DNA from: Variovorax sp. WDL1
GTDB lineage: Bacteria > Pseudomonadota > Gammaproteobacteria > Burkholderiales > Burkholderiaceae_C
DNA length: 37,090 nt
NCBI RefSeq assembly: GCF_001541225.1
Contig: NZ_LMTS01000064.1
Span: 1 to 37,090, forward strand
Reading direction: 5' to 3'
Both the position numbers and the translations under genes were made by a program. Below the pieces are notes generated by a model, which saw nothing but the letters and a program-made list of their open reading frames with translations, ran no database searches and was not told the DNA's origin. The first letter of the stretch is position 1, and each line of letters opens with the position of its first letter. This document shows positions 8,608 through 19,670 of this stretch, piece by piece.

Positions 8608-8780
8608 TTCGGGGAACACCGCGGATCCGGCTTTGCCGGGCCGCTGGTGTTGCCCCGGGTGAGGGGGCTGAGGGGCCGCGGCTCGAAGCTGCCTGCGCGG
8701 GCTTGGACGGCCTGAAGGGCAAGGCCTCCGGCCGCAGCACGCTTGGCGGCCACACAAAGTGGGCAAGCATGGGGGAGAGT
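8608..8780 (+). repeat. Intergenic repeat, copy B (expanded)
   Basis: The gatA-gatB spacer opens with GTTCGGGGAACACCGCGG and CCGGCTTTGCCGGGCCGC, the same module as copy A. It diverges through a GC-rich middle and ends with CCACACAAAGTGGGCA (8750-8765) and GCATGGGG, abutting the gatA stop codon. CCGGC-TTT-GCCGG is a perfect small hairpin. The tail resembles the sequence at 33577-33606 upstream of rpsL more than the tails of copies A and C. Confidence 0.6.
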
Positions 8781-11850
<3,070 letters not shown>

Positions 11851-11854
11851 TGTT

Positions 11855-11958
11855 GCTCGCCCCCAGGTCGCGCGCACTTCGTGTCGCGCTCCCACCCCCG
11901 ACCGGGGGCGGCGCCTGCGGTCCGGCAGAGTCGGTCCCGCGGCCCCCCCCGAACACTC
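11855..11958 (-). repeat. Intergenic repeat, copy C (inverted)
   Basis: The mreB-mreC spacer is a repeat copy in reverse orientation. Read on the minus strand it starts with GTTCGGGGGGGCCGCGGGACC, has CTCTGCCGGACCGC, and then the 18-mer GCGACACGAAGTGCGCGC (plus-strand 11870-11887), identical to copy A, followed by CCTGGGGGCGAG. It splits an operon that is usually compact. Confidence 0.65.
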
Positions 11959-11979
11959 CGGCTCGTGGCATAAAGCAGC

Positions 11980-12963
11980 ATGCCGCTCGGCACCCTTGAC
12001 CGTACCGCGCCGCCCCTGTTCAACCAGGGCCCGTCGGCGCTCAGCAAGCTGATCTTCTTCAGCGCGCTGGCGCTGTTCCTGATGGTGGCCGACGCCCGCT
12101 TCAACATCGTCCAGCCGCTGCGCGCAGGCATCGGCGCAGTGCTCTATCCGGTGCAGTGGCTCGCCCTGAAGCCGGTGCAGCTGGCGATGGGCGGCGGGCG
12201 CTACCTGGAAGACCTGCAGACCGCGCAGGCCAAGGAGGCCGATGCGCGCCGGGCGCTGGCGCTGCAGTCCGAACGCGCCAGCCAGGCCGACACCCTCGCG
12301 CAGGAGAACGCCAGGCTGCGCTCGCTGCTCGAGTTGCGCCAGACTACGCAGACACCGGGCCGCGCGGCCGAGGTGCTCTACGACGCGGCCGACCCGTACA
12401 CCCGCAAGCTGGTGATCGACCAGGGCCTGGCGAACGGTATCGCGCCCGGCTCGCCGGTGATCGACGAGCACGGCGTAGTGGGGCAGGTCACGCAGGTCCA
12501 GCCCTTCACCAGCGAGATCACGCTGGTGATCGACCGCGACCTGTCGATCCCGGTGCAGAACGTGCGCACCGGTGCGCGCAGCGTGGCCTTCGGCGATGCC
12601 AGCGCCCATGGCGGCGGGCTGGAGCTGCGCTTCATTGCGCCGAGCGCCGATGTGCAGGAGGGTGATCTGCTCACCACCAGCGGGGTCGACGGCGTCTACC
12701 CGCCAGGCTTGCCGGTCGCGAAGATCGACCGCATCGATCGCCGCGCCGATTCCGCCTTCGCCCGCATCCACTGCTTGCCCATGGCGCATGTGGCGGCCGC
12801 GCGCTACGTGCTGGTGCTGTCGCCCACAGGCAACCAGATGCCCAAGCCTGCGCCGGCCGCGGCGGCCGACGCCAATCCGGCGGCGAAGAAGAAGGCCGAC
12901 AGGGCCAGCGCCAAGCCGGACAAGGCCGGCAAGGCAGAGAAGAAGGAGGGCCGCACTCCGTGA
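11980..12963 (+). CDS. mreC: Rod shape-determining protein MreC with Ala/Lys-rich tail
   Basis: This 327-residue bitopic inner-membrane protein links MreB and MreD to the periplasmic elongation machinery. One membrane helix spans about residues 22-38 (SKLIFFSALALFLMVAD in outline). A coiled coil follows at about 75-118, then the two beta-barrel domains (VIDQGLANGIAPGSPVIDEHGVVGQV, DLLTTSGVDGVYPPGLPVAKI). From about residue 285 the chain ends in a 40-residue Ala/Lys/Pro-rich extension that is probably disordered in the periplasm. The start codon ATG 11980 lacks a clear Shine-Dalgarno. Its stop codon overlaps the mreD start. Confidence 0.95.
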   Translation: MPLGTLDRTAPPLFNQGPSALSKLIFFSALALFLMVADARFNIVQPLRAGIGAVLYPVQWLALKPVQLAMGGGRYLEDLQTAQAKEADARRALALQSERASQADTLAQENARLRSLLELRQTTQTPGRAAEVLYDAADPYTRKLVIDQGLANGIAPGSPVIDEHGVVGQVTQVQPFTSEITLVIDRDLSIPVQNVRTGARSVAFGDASAHGGGLELRFIAPSADVQEGDLLTTSGVDGVYPPGLPVAKIDRIDRRADSAFARIHCLPMAHVAAARYVLVLSPTGNQMPKPAPAAAADANPAAKKKADRASAKPDKAGKAEKKEGRTP

Positions 12964-13481
12964 TCATGCGTCCCGGCCACCAGCAGCTGCTGCTGCCGGT
13001 CAACCCCTTGTTCATCTGGGCCAGCCTGATCGTGGCGTTGCTGGTCAACATGGTGCCGATCGGCCGCGCCGCCTGGCTGCCCGACCTGCTGGCGCTGGCC
13101 ATCGTGTTCTGGAGCGTGCACCAGCCGGCGCGCATCGGAATCGGCGCGGCCTTCGTGTTCGGGCTGTTGATGGACGTGCACCAGACTGCGCTCCTGGGCC
13201 AGCATGCCCTGTCCTACACCACCCTGGGCTTCTTCGCGATCATGGTCCACCGGCGGCTGCTCTGGTATCCGCTGCTCTCGCAGGCGCTGCAGGTGCTGCC
13301 GCTTTTCGCCATCTCGCACTTGATCGAAGTGGCGATCCGCCTGATCGGCGGCGGCATCTTCCCCGGCTGGGGCTTCCTGATCGCGCCGGTCGTCGAGGCG
13401 GCGCTCTGGCCTTTCGTGACCCTGCTGCTGCTGGCGCCGCAACGGCGCGCTCCCGAACCCGATGCCAACCGGCCCCTGTAA
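12960..13481 (+). CDS. mreD: Rod shape-determining protein MreD
   Basis: This 173-residue polytopic inner-membrane protein belongs to the elongasome. It has about five hydrophobic segments, beginning with LFIWASLIVALLVNMV, and the family-typical WLPDLLALAIVFWSVHQPARIGIGAAFVFGLLMDV. The GTG at 12960 overlaps the mreC stop codon (GTGA), so translation is coupled; an in-frame ATG lies two codons later. It precedes mrdA by 54 bp. Confidence 0.95.
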   Translation: MIMRPGHQQLLLPVNPLFIWASLIVALLVNMVPIGRAAWLPDLLALAIVFWSVHQPARIGIGAAFVFGLLMDVHQTALLGQHALSYTTLGFFAIMVHRRLLWYPLLSQALQVLPLFAISHLIEVAIRLIGGGIFPGWGFLIAPVVEAALWPFVTLLLLAPQRRAPEPDANRPL

Positions 13482-13535
13482 CAGCCGCACGGCCGTCTTG
13501 CTCCCCGGCCGCGGGCAGCGTAGGCTTCGCGCGCC

Positions 13536-15503
13536 ATGACCGAACTGCGCAACGTCGCCGCCGATCTCGCCCGCTTCAGGCGTCGCGTGCTGGTGATCGG
13601 CCTGGTCGTGCTGGTGGCCTTCGGGCTGCTGTGCGCGAGGCTCTTCTTCCTGCAGGTAGTGCGGCACGATGACCTGGCCGAACAGGCCGAGAGCAACCGC
13701 ACGGCGGTGGTGCCCGTGGTGCCGAACCGCGGCCTGATCCTGGACCGCAATGGCATCGTGCTGGCCTCCAACTATTCGGCGTACACGCTGGAGATCACGC
13801 CGTCCAAGGCCGGGAACCTGGAGGACACCATCGACAGCCTGGGCGAGGTGGTGGAGGTCTCGCAGCGCGACCGCCGCCGCTTCAAGCGCCTGCGCGAAGA
13901 CTCGCGCAGCTTCGACTCGATCCCGATCCGCACCCGCCTGAGCGACGAGGAAGTCGCCCGCTTCGCGGCCCAGCGCTACCGTTTTCCCGGTGTCGAGATC
14001 AAGGCGCGGCTGTTCCGCAACTATCCCAATGGCGAGCTCGCCTCCCACGTGCTCGGCTATATCGGCCGCATCAACCAGCGCGAGAAGGCGGCGATGGAGG
14101 AGTGGAGCGAGGAAGACCAGGCCAACTACAAGGGCACCGACTACATCGGCAAGCTGGGAATCGAGCAGAGCTACGAGAAGACGCTGCACGGGCAGACCGG
14201 TGTCGAGCAGATGGAAACCTCGGCCGGCGGCCGCGCGGTGCGCCGCCTCGGCAGCCATCCGGCGACGCCGGGCAACACGGTCAAGCTCTCGCTCGACATC
14301 AAGCTGCAGAAGCTGATCGAGGACATGTTCGGCGAGCGTCGCGGCGCCCTGGTCGCGATCGACCCCAGCACCGGCGAGATCCTGGCCTTCGTCTCCAAGC
14401 CCACTTTCGACCCGAACCTGTTCGTCGAGGGCATCGACACCGAGAGTTGGCAGGCGCTCAACGAGTCGATCGACAAGCCGCTGCTGAACCGGGCGCTGCG
14501 CGGCACCTACCCGCCGGGGTCCACCTACAAGCCTTTCATGGCGATGGCCGCGCTGCAGCTCAACAAGCGCGCGCCCAACGTGGTCGTCAGCGATCCTGGC
14601 TTCTACACCTTCGGCGGCCACACCTTCCGAAGCCACGAGGGCGGCCTGGGCGGCGTGGACATGCACCGTGCCATCCAGATGTCGAGCAACACGTACTTCT
14701 ATTCGCTCGCCGTCGAGATGGGCGTGGACGCCATCCACGACTTCATGAAGCCGCTGGGCTTCGGCCAGATCACCGGCATCGACCTCCAGGGCGAGGTGCG
14801 CGGCCTGCTGCCCAGCACGACCTGGAAGCGAGAGGCCTACAAGCGTCCCGAGATGAAGAAGTGGTATCCGGGCGAGACCGTCTCCCTGGGCATCGGCCAG
14901 GGCTACAACAGCTTCACCATGCTGCAGCTCGCGGTGGCCGAGGCCATCTTGGCCAACGGCGGCATCAAGCATCGCCCGCACCTGGTGAAGGCCATCAAGG
15001 ACACGGTCACCGGCGAGGTGAACGAGCTCCCGCAGCCGCCGGGGGAGAGCCTCGGCTACCAACGCAAGCATGTGGACCTGGTGCGTAACGCGCTGGTGGC
15101 AGTGAACAAGGGCGGTACCGGCACGCGCGTCTTCGCGGGCGCGCCCTACAGCTCGGCCGGCAAGACCGGCACCGCCCAGGCGGTGGCGTGGGGCCAGAAC
15201 ACCAAGTACAACGCCAAGGCGCTGGAGGAGCACCAGCGCGACCACTCGCTGTTCGCGGCCTTCGCGCCGGCCGAGGCGCCGAAGATCGCGGTCGCGATCA
15301 TCGTGGAGAACGCGGGCTTCGGCGCCGCGGCGGCCGCACCCATCGTGCGCCGGGTGTTCGACTACTGGCTGGCCGACCAGTACCCCAACGAACAGGACCT
15401 GGCGGCGGTGCAGGTCGGCAAGGCCTCCGCGCCGTTGGGCAAGCCGCGGGTGGCGAGCGAGTTGCCCTGGCCCATCGTGAGCGGCGCCGCGACGGCTCCC
15501 TGA
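13536..15503 (+). CDS. mrdA: Penicillin-binding protein 2, elongation transpeptidase
   Basis: This 655-residue class B PBP is the peptidoglycan D,D-transpeptidase of the rod system. One membrane anchor lies at about residues 17-40 (VLVIGLVVLVAFGLLCARLFFLQVV). The dimerisation/pedestal domain starts with NRGLILDRNGIVLA. The catalytic motifs are Ser329-Thr-Tyr-Lys (PPGSTYKPFMA), SSN at 383-385 (QMSSNTYFYS) and KTG at 543-545 (GKTGTAQAV). The Shine-Dalgarno before ATG 13536 is weak. The gene closes the mre operon; rodA, often next, is not here. No terminator oriented for it was found immediately downstream. Confidence 0.97.
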   Translation: MTELRNVAADLARFRRRVLVIGLVVLVAFGLLCARLFFLQVVRHDDLAEQAESNRTAVVPVVPNRGLILDRNGIVLASNYSAYTLEITPSKAGNLEDTIDSLGEVVEVSQRDRRRFKRLREDSRSFDSIPIRTRLSDEEVARFAAQRYRFPGVEIKARLFRNYPNGELASHVLGYIGRINQREKAAMEEWSEEDQANYKGTDYIGKLGIEQSYEKTLHGQTGVEQMETSAGGRAVRRLGSHPATPGNTVKLSLDIKLQKLIEDMFGERRGALVAIDPSTGEILAFVSKPTFDPNLFVEGIDTESWQALNESIDKPLLNRALRGTYPPGSTYKPFMAMAALQLNKRAPNVVVSDPGFYTFGGHTFRSHEGGLGGVDMHRAIQMSSNTYFYSLAVEMGVDAIHDFMKPLGFGQITGIDLQGEVRGLLPSTTWKREAYKRPEMKKWYPGETVSLGIGQGYNSFTMLQLAVAEAILANGGIKHRPHLVKAIKDTVTGEVNELPQPPGESLGYQRKHVDLVRNALVAVNKGGTGTRVFAGAPYSSAGKTGTAQAVAWGQNTKYNAKALEEHQRDHSLFAAFAPAEAPKIAVAIIVENAGFGAAAAAPIVRRVFDYWLADQYPNEQDLAAVQVGKASAPLGKPRVASELPWPIVSGAATAP

Positions 15504-15651
15504 ACATCGCCGCGCGTCGGGAAACAAAGAGACTTCGTCGCCGCCACGGCGCAAGTGGCGCAGTCGGCGGCGCGCGCCCCAGATGGAGGCGCTCTGCGCG
15601 CTTGTTGGTGCGGGCGCGCGGCGGACGCCGGCCCGATGCCGGTCGATCGGC

Positions 15652-15682
15652 AAAAAGAAAAGGCGCCGACCAGCGGCGCCTT
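15652..15682 (-). terminator. Rho-independent terminator, second of a tandem pair
   Basis: On the minus strand AAGGCGCCG-CTGGT-CGGCGCCTT is a perfect 9-bp hairpin followed at once by TTTCTTTTTG. The orientation fits transcripts coming from the GMC oxidoreductase gene or from the folded segment before it. Confidence 0.8.
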
Positions 15683-15684
15683 GT

Positions 15685-15712
15685 CAAAAAGCCGGCATCT
15701 CGTGCGGATGCC
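15685..15712 (-). terminator. Rho-independent terminator, first of a tandem pair
   Basis: On the minus strand GGCATC-CGCACGA-GATGCC is followed by GGCTTTTTG. The 6-bp stem is weaker than that of the second terminator, which lies only about 10 bp further on. Confidence 0.6.
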
Positions 15713-15802
15713 TTGTCTGAAGCCTGTTCTAGTTCTTCTCCAAGTGTCTCCTCGGTCCCCCGCGCTGCGGGGCAGGCCCGTTTGCGAGTGGCGAGACTTT
15801 AG
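15713..15802 (-). ncRNA. Candidate structured 3' UTR or small RNA
   Basis: Read on the minus strand, this stretch before the two terminators can fold into an imperfect long hairpin. An outer AAGTCTC / GAGACACTT pairing encloses CGG/CCG and a perfect apical hairpin CCCCGC-GCT-GCGGGG (plus-strand 15758-15772). It lies 70 to 160 bases after the GMC oxidoreductase stop codon and has no conserved reading frame. It may be a 3'-UTR-derived RNA or simply a long structured trailer. A promoter of its own was not found: TAAAGT at about 15798-15803 has no -35 partner. I do not recognise it as a known RNA family. Confidence 0.3.
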
Positions 15803-15872
15803 GCGTACGCACCGTGCCAGTGCATCGGGGAATACCCGCCACTGCGCAACAAGTGGAAACAAGGAGGGCCTC

Positions 15873-17507
15873 TCAACCGCCTTCGGTCGCGCGAATCCAG
15901 CTTGCCGCCTTCTCCGCGATCATCAGCGTGGGGCTGTTGGTGTTGCCGCTGGTGATGGTGGGCATCACGCCGGCATCGACCACCCGCAGGCCCGCAATGC
16001 CGCGCACCCGCAACCGCGAATCGAGCACGGCCATCGGATCGCCATCGGCACCCATCCGGGTGGTGCCCACCGGATGGAAGATGGTGGTCGCGATGTCGCC
16101 GGCCAGCCGCGCCAGCTCCTCGTCGCTCTGGTACTCGGGGCCGGGCTTCCACTCCTCGGGCCGGTACTTCGCCAGCGCGGGCTGTGCCACGATGCGGCGC
16201 GTCACGCGCAGCGAGTCGGCGGCCACCTTGCGGTCTTCCTCTGTGCTCAGGTAGCAGGGGGCGATCGCCGGCGCATCCGAGAAGCGGTGGCTCTTGATCT
16301 GCACCGTGCCGCGGCTGGTCGGGTTCAGGTTGCACACGCTCGCGGTGAAGGCAGGGAAGCTGTGCAGCGGCTCGCCGAATGCATCGAGCGAGAGCGGCTG
16401 CACGTGGTATTCGAGGTTGGGCCATGCGTGCTCGGGCCCACTGCGGGTGAAGGCGCCGAGCTGCGAGGGGGCCATGCTCATCGGACCGCTGCGCTTCAGC
16501 AGGTATTCGAAGCCGATCTTCGCCTTGCCGTAGTAGGAGGAAGCCAGCACGTTGAGCGTAGGTGCGTCCTTGACCTTGTAGACCGCGCGGATCTGCAGAT
16601 GGTCCTGCAGGTTGGCGCCCACGCCCGGCGCGTCGAGCGCCACTTCGATGCCGTGCCGGCGCAGCAACTCGGCCGGTCCGATGCCCGAAAGCTGCAGGAT
16701 CTGGGGCGAGCCGATGCTGCCGGCGCACAGGATCACCTCGCGGGTCGCGTGGGCCAGGACCATCTCGTGGCCGTCCCAGACCTGCACGCCGCTGCAATGT
16801 CGCCGGCCGTCCGATTGGGTATCGAGCAGCAGGCGGGAGACCTGTGCGCCGGTCCACAGCTCGAAGTTTGGCCGGCCGTAGCAGGTGGGCCGCAGGAAGG
16901 CCTTGGCGGTGTTCCAGCGCCAGCCGCTCTTCTGGTTGACCTGGAAGTAGCCCACGCCTTCGTTGCTGCCGCGGTTGAAGTCGGTCGAATGCGGGATGCC
17001 GGCCTGCTCTGCGGCCTGGGCGAAAGCGTCCAGGATGTCCCAGCGCAGGCGCTGGCGCTCGACCCGCCACTCGCCGCCGGCGCCGTGCATCTCGTCGGCG
17101 CCCAGGTAGTAGTCCTCGTGCTGCTTGAAGGCGGGCAGCACCTCGTCCCAGCGCCAGGTGTCGTCTCCGGTGAGCTGCGCCCACTGGTCGTAGTCGCGCG
17201 ACTGGCCGCGCATGTAGATCATGCCGTTGATGGAGGAAGAGCCGCCCAGCGTCTTGCCGCGCGGATAGCGCAGGCTGCGGCCGTTGAGGCCGGCGTCCGG
17301 CTCGGTCGTGTAGAGCCAGTCGGTGCGGGGGTTGCCGATGCAGTAGAGATAGCCCACCGGGATGTGGATCCAGTGGTAGTCGTCCTTGCGGCCCGCCTCG
17401 ATCAGCAGCACGCGGCGGTTCCGGTCGGCGCTCAGGCGGTTGGCCATCAGCGCGCCGGCGGTGCCGGCGCCGACGATGATGTAGTCGAAGGTGGTGTCGT
17501 CGTTCAT
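15873..17507 (-). CDS. GMC-family FAD oxidoreductase (choline dehydrogenase-like)
   Basis: This 544-residue flavoprotein oxidises an alcohol group; the GMC family includes choline dehydrogenase and alcohol dehydrogenases. The FAD motif is GAGTAG at about residues 13-18 in DYIIVGAGTAGALMANRL. The GMC signatures are present (YPRGKTLGGSSSINGMIYMRG and AGSIGSPQILQLSGIGP in outline). The catalytic pair is His in IFHPVGTTRMG and Asn in TSGNTNSPTLMIAEK. The start is placed at ATG 17507 (MNDDTTFDY); ATGs at 17513 and 17540 would add 2 or 11 residues, and none has a good Shine-Dalgarno. It is divergent from the lipid transporter operon. The substrate is unknown. Confidence 0.92.
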   Translation of the reverse strand: MNDDTTFDYIIVGAGTAGALMANRLSADRNRRVLLIEAGRKDDYHWIHIPVGYLYCIGNPRTDWLYTTEPDAGLNGRSLRYPRGKTLGGSSSINGMIYMRGQSRDYDQWAQLTGDDTWRWDEVLPAFKQHEDYYLGADEMHGAGGEWRVERQRLRWDILDAFAQAAEQAGIPHSTDFNRGSNEGVGYFQVNQKSGWRWNTAKAFLRPTCYGRPNFELWTGAQVSRLLLDTQSDGRRHCSGVQVWDGHEMVLAHATREVILCAGSIGSPQILQLSGIGPAELLRRHGIEVALDAPGVGANLQDHLQIRAVYKVKDAPTLNVLASSYYGKAKIGFEYLLKRSGPMSMAPSQLGAFTRSGPEHAWPNLEYHVQPLSLDAFGEPLHSFPAFTASVCNLNPTSRGTVQIKSHRFSDAPAIAPCYLSTEEDRKVAADSLRVTRRIVAQPALAKYRPEEWKPGPEYQSDEELARLAGDIATTIFHPVGTTRMGADGDPMAVLDSRLRVRGIAGLRVVDAGVMPTITSGNTNSPTLMIAEKAASWIRATEGG

Positions 17508-17641
17508 TGGCATCGGCCATTGTGGCAAAGGCCCGGGCATTGCGCGACCGCCTACGCTCCCGCGCGTGGAAAGGGCACGGGACTGTCAAGTGCGGCGGTT
17601 ACGATGTCGCGATCTCCGTTCTTCAGAAACGCCCATCCTCC

Positions 17642-18811
17642 ATGTCGACTGTCCCGCTGCCGACCGCCGCCGCGCAACACGCCGACAGCCTGCGCCCCCG
17701 CGTCGAGCGGCGCGACGAGGCCGGCGGCCGGTGGGCGGTTGCCAGCGGCTGCTGGACGGCGATGGCGATGTCCTCGCAGGCCACCTGGAACGCGCTCGAG
17801 AAAAATCTGCAGGGCCTGCCGCCGCAGGACGACCGGGCCTGGGACCTGCGCCCCATCGAACAGCTCGATCACATCGGGGCCCAACTGCTGTGGAACCACT
17901 GGCGCCGCGCCTGGCCGGCACGGCTGGAAATGGAGTCGCAGCACAAGGCAGTGCTTGACCAGGTGGCGCGATATACCTGCAGTCCGCCGGCCGAGACCGG
18001 CAAGACGCTGGCCGAGTACCTGCGCGCACTGGCTCACATCGGCCCGCGCGTCCTGTTCGTCGCGCGCGATTTCCTGCGGCTGATCGGCCAGCTCACGCTC
18101 GACGTCGGCCGCTTGCTGCGTGCGCCGCACCGTGCGCCATGGCGCGATTTCTCGGGCCACCTCTATCACTTCGGCGCGACCGCGCTGCCGATCACCGCGC
18201 TGGTTGGCCTGCTGATCGGCGTGGTGCTGGCCTACCTGACCTCCCAGCAACTGCGCCAGTACGGCGGCGAGGCCTTCATCGTCAACATACTCGGCCTCTC
18301 GCTGATACGCGAGCTGGGCCCGGTGCTCGCCGCGGTGCTGATCGCGGGGCGCTCGGGCTCGGCCATCACCGCGCAGATCGGGGTGATGCGGGTGACCGAG
18401 GAGCTTGACGCCATGCGGGTGATGGGCATCCCTCACGGCTTTCGCCTGGTCATGCCGCGGGTGCTGGCGCTGGCCATTGCCATGCCGCTGATCAGCATGT
18501 GGACCTCGATGGCGGCACTGTTCGGCGGCATGATCGCGGCCGACCTCACGCTCGACATCGGGCCGGCATACTTCATGACGGCGCTGCCGCGGGCGGTGCC
18601 GCTGAGCAACCTCTGGCTGGCGTTGGGCAAGTCCGCCGTGTTCGGCGTGCTGATTGCGCTGATCGCCTGCTACTTCGGCATGAAGGTCAAGCCCAACACC
18701 GAGAGCCTGGGGCGCGGCACCACGTCTTCCGTCGTGGCCTCGATCACGGTGGTGATCCTGGTCGATGCGCTGTTCGCGGTCCTGTTCAAGGGTGTGGGGT
18801 TCAGGACATGA
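17642..18811 (+). CDS. MlaE-family lipid ABC transporter permease with N-terminal STAS-like domain
   Basis: This 389-residue inner-membrane permease belongs to an MCE-type lipid transporter. Residues 1 to about 130 form a soluble STAS-like module (WAVASGCWTAMAMSS, LRPIEQLDHIGAQLLWNHW). The MlaE core from about 170 has about five membrane segments and the family blocks LIGVVLAYLTSQQLRQYGGE, LIRELGPVLAAVLIAGRSGSA, ITAQIGVMRVTEELDAM and MGIPHGFRLVMPRVLA. In the canonical Mla system the STAS protein MlaB is separate; here it is fused. ATG 17642 opens the STAS region; in-frame sequence upstream is basic, unlikely to be coding, and partly antisense to the GMC gene region. The stop codon overlaps the ATPase start. 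Confidence 0.92.
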   Translation: MSTVPLPTAAAQHADSLRPRVERRDEAGGRWAVASGCWTAMAMSSQATWNALEKNLQGLPPQDDRAWDLRPIEQLDHIGAQLLWNHWRRAWPARLEMESQHKAVLDQVARYTCSPPAETGKTLAEYLRALAHIGPRVLFVARDFLRLIGQLTLDVGRLLRAPHRAPWRDFSGHLYHFGATALPITALVGLLIGVVLAYLTSQQLRQYGGEAFIVNILGLSLIRELGPVLAAVLIAGRSGSAITAQIGVMRVTEELDAMRVMGIPHGFRLVMPRVLALAIAMPLISMWTSMAALFGGMIAADLTLDIGPAYFMTALPRAVPLSNLWLALGKSAVFGVLIALIACYFGMKVKPNTESLGRGTTSSVVASITVVILVDALFAVLFKGVGFRT

Positions 18812-19665
18812 GCAACGGCCACAGCGACGGCGAGGCGCCCGCGGTCGTCGAGATCCGCAAGCTCTGGACCGTCTTCAAGTCTCCCGAGGGCGAGCAGGTG
18901 GTGCACCGCGACCTCGACCTCACGATCCGGCGTGGCGAAGTGCTCTCGCTGGTCGGCGGTTCGGGGACGGGCAAGACCGTGCTGCTGCGCCAGATCCTCG
19001 GGCTCGAGACGCCCTCGAAGGGCGAGGTCTCGGTGCTCGGCCATCCGCCCGGGCGGATGAGCGCGACGGGCGCCGCCAACGTCGGCATGCTGTTCCAGCA
19101 CGGCGCGCTGTTCTCCGCCTTCAGCGTGCTCGACAACATCGCCTTCCCGCTGCGCGAGCTCAAGCTGCTGCCGGAGGACCTCATCCGCGATGCCGCACTG
19201 GTGAAGCTGCAGATGGTCGGCCTCGAGCCACAGCAGGCCACCAAGAGCCCGGCGGACCTCTCGGGCGGCATGATCAAGCGGGTGGCGCTGGCGCGCGCGC
19301 TGATCATGGACCCCCCGCTGCTCCTCCTCGACGAGCCGACCGCAGGGCTGGACCCCGAGAGCGCCGACGGCTTCTGCGACCTGCTGCGCAGCCTGCACCG
19401 CGAACTGGGGCTGACGGTGGTCATGGTCACGCACGACCTCGACACGCTGTTCGACCTCAGCACCCGCATCGCGGTGCTGGCCGACCAGCGCGTGATCGTC
19501 GCCGGAACGGCGCGCGACGTGATCGCGTATCCGCATCCCTTCATCCACGAATACTTCCTCGGCGGCCGCGGCCAGCGCGCCATGGAGGCCCTGCACGAAG
19601 GCGCGCCCTCGCCGCTCGTCGCGGGGCGCCCCGGCGCGCGCGCGGTCCCATCCACTGAAAGGTAG
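18808..19665 (+). CDS. MlaF-family ABC transporter ATPase
   Basis: This 285-residue ATPase powers the adjacent MlaE-like permease. Motifs in order are Walker A GGSGTGKT (residues 50-57), Q-loop Gln97 (MLFQHGALFSAFSV, an MlaF hallmark), signature LSGGMIKR (151-158), Walker B LLLLDEP (Asp175, Glu176) and H-loop His209 (VMVTHDLDTLF). The C-terminal 30 residues are a basic, Pro/Ala-rich tail. ATG 18808 overlaps the permease stop codon by 4 nt (ATGA), so translation is coupled. Confidence 0.95.
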   Translation: MSNGHSDGEAPAVVEIRKLWTVFKSPEGEQVVHRDLDLTIRRGEVLSLVGGSGTGKTVLLRQILGLETPSKGEVSVLGHPPGRMSATGAANVGMLFQHGALFSAFSVLDNIAFPLRELKLLPEDLIRDAALVKLQMVGLEPQQATKSPADLSGGMIKRVALARALIMDPPLLLLDEPTAGLDPESADGFCDLLRSLHRELGLTVVMVTHDLDTLFDLSTRIAVLADQRVIVAGTARDVIAYPHPFIHEYFLGGRGQRAMEALHEGAPSPLVAGRPGARAVPSTER

Positions 19666-19670
19666 CTGCC

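Larger units (their letters stand above)
15504..15872. other. 369-bp non-coding spacer between mrdA and the GMC oxidoreductase gene
   Basis: No credible gene is seen here; the open frames on both strands are low-complexity Arg-rich translations of GC-rich DNA. The part next to mrdA (15504-15650) is GC-rich without recognisable signals. The other half (15652-15802) holds two minus-strand terminators and a foldable segment, listed separately. Confidence 0.6.

Noticed and set aside
12804..15653. A 949-codon open frame antisense to mreC, mreD and mrdA.
   Set aside because: Codon bias of very high GC genes opens long frames on the opposite strand; the translation is Arg/Ala/His-rich with no domain, while the plus-strand genes are canonical.
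15504..15802. Short Arg- and Lys-rich frames that could be a histone-like protein.
   Set aside because: No start codon with a ribosome-binding site, no conserved repeat, and composition explained by GC-rich DNA and terminator arms.
15802..15821. TGGCAC near CGTACGC on the minus strand, resembling a sigma-54 promoter.
   Set aside because: The -12 GC dinucleotide is not at the required spacing, so it does not fit the -24/-12 consensus.
18808..19665. ABC ATPase as part of an amino-acid or drug transporter.
   Set aside because: The FQHGALF block and neighbouring MlaE and MCE genes identify the lipid-transport type.
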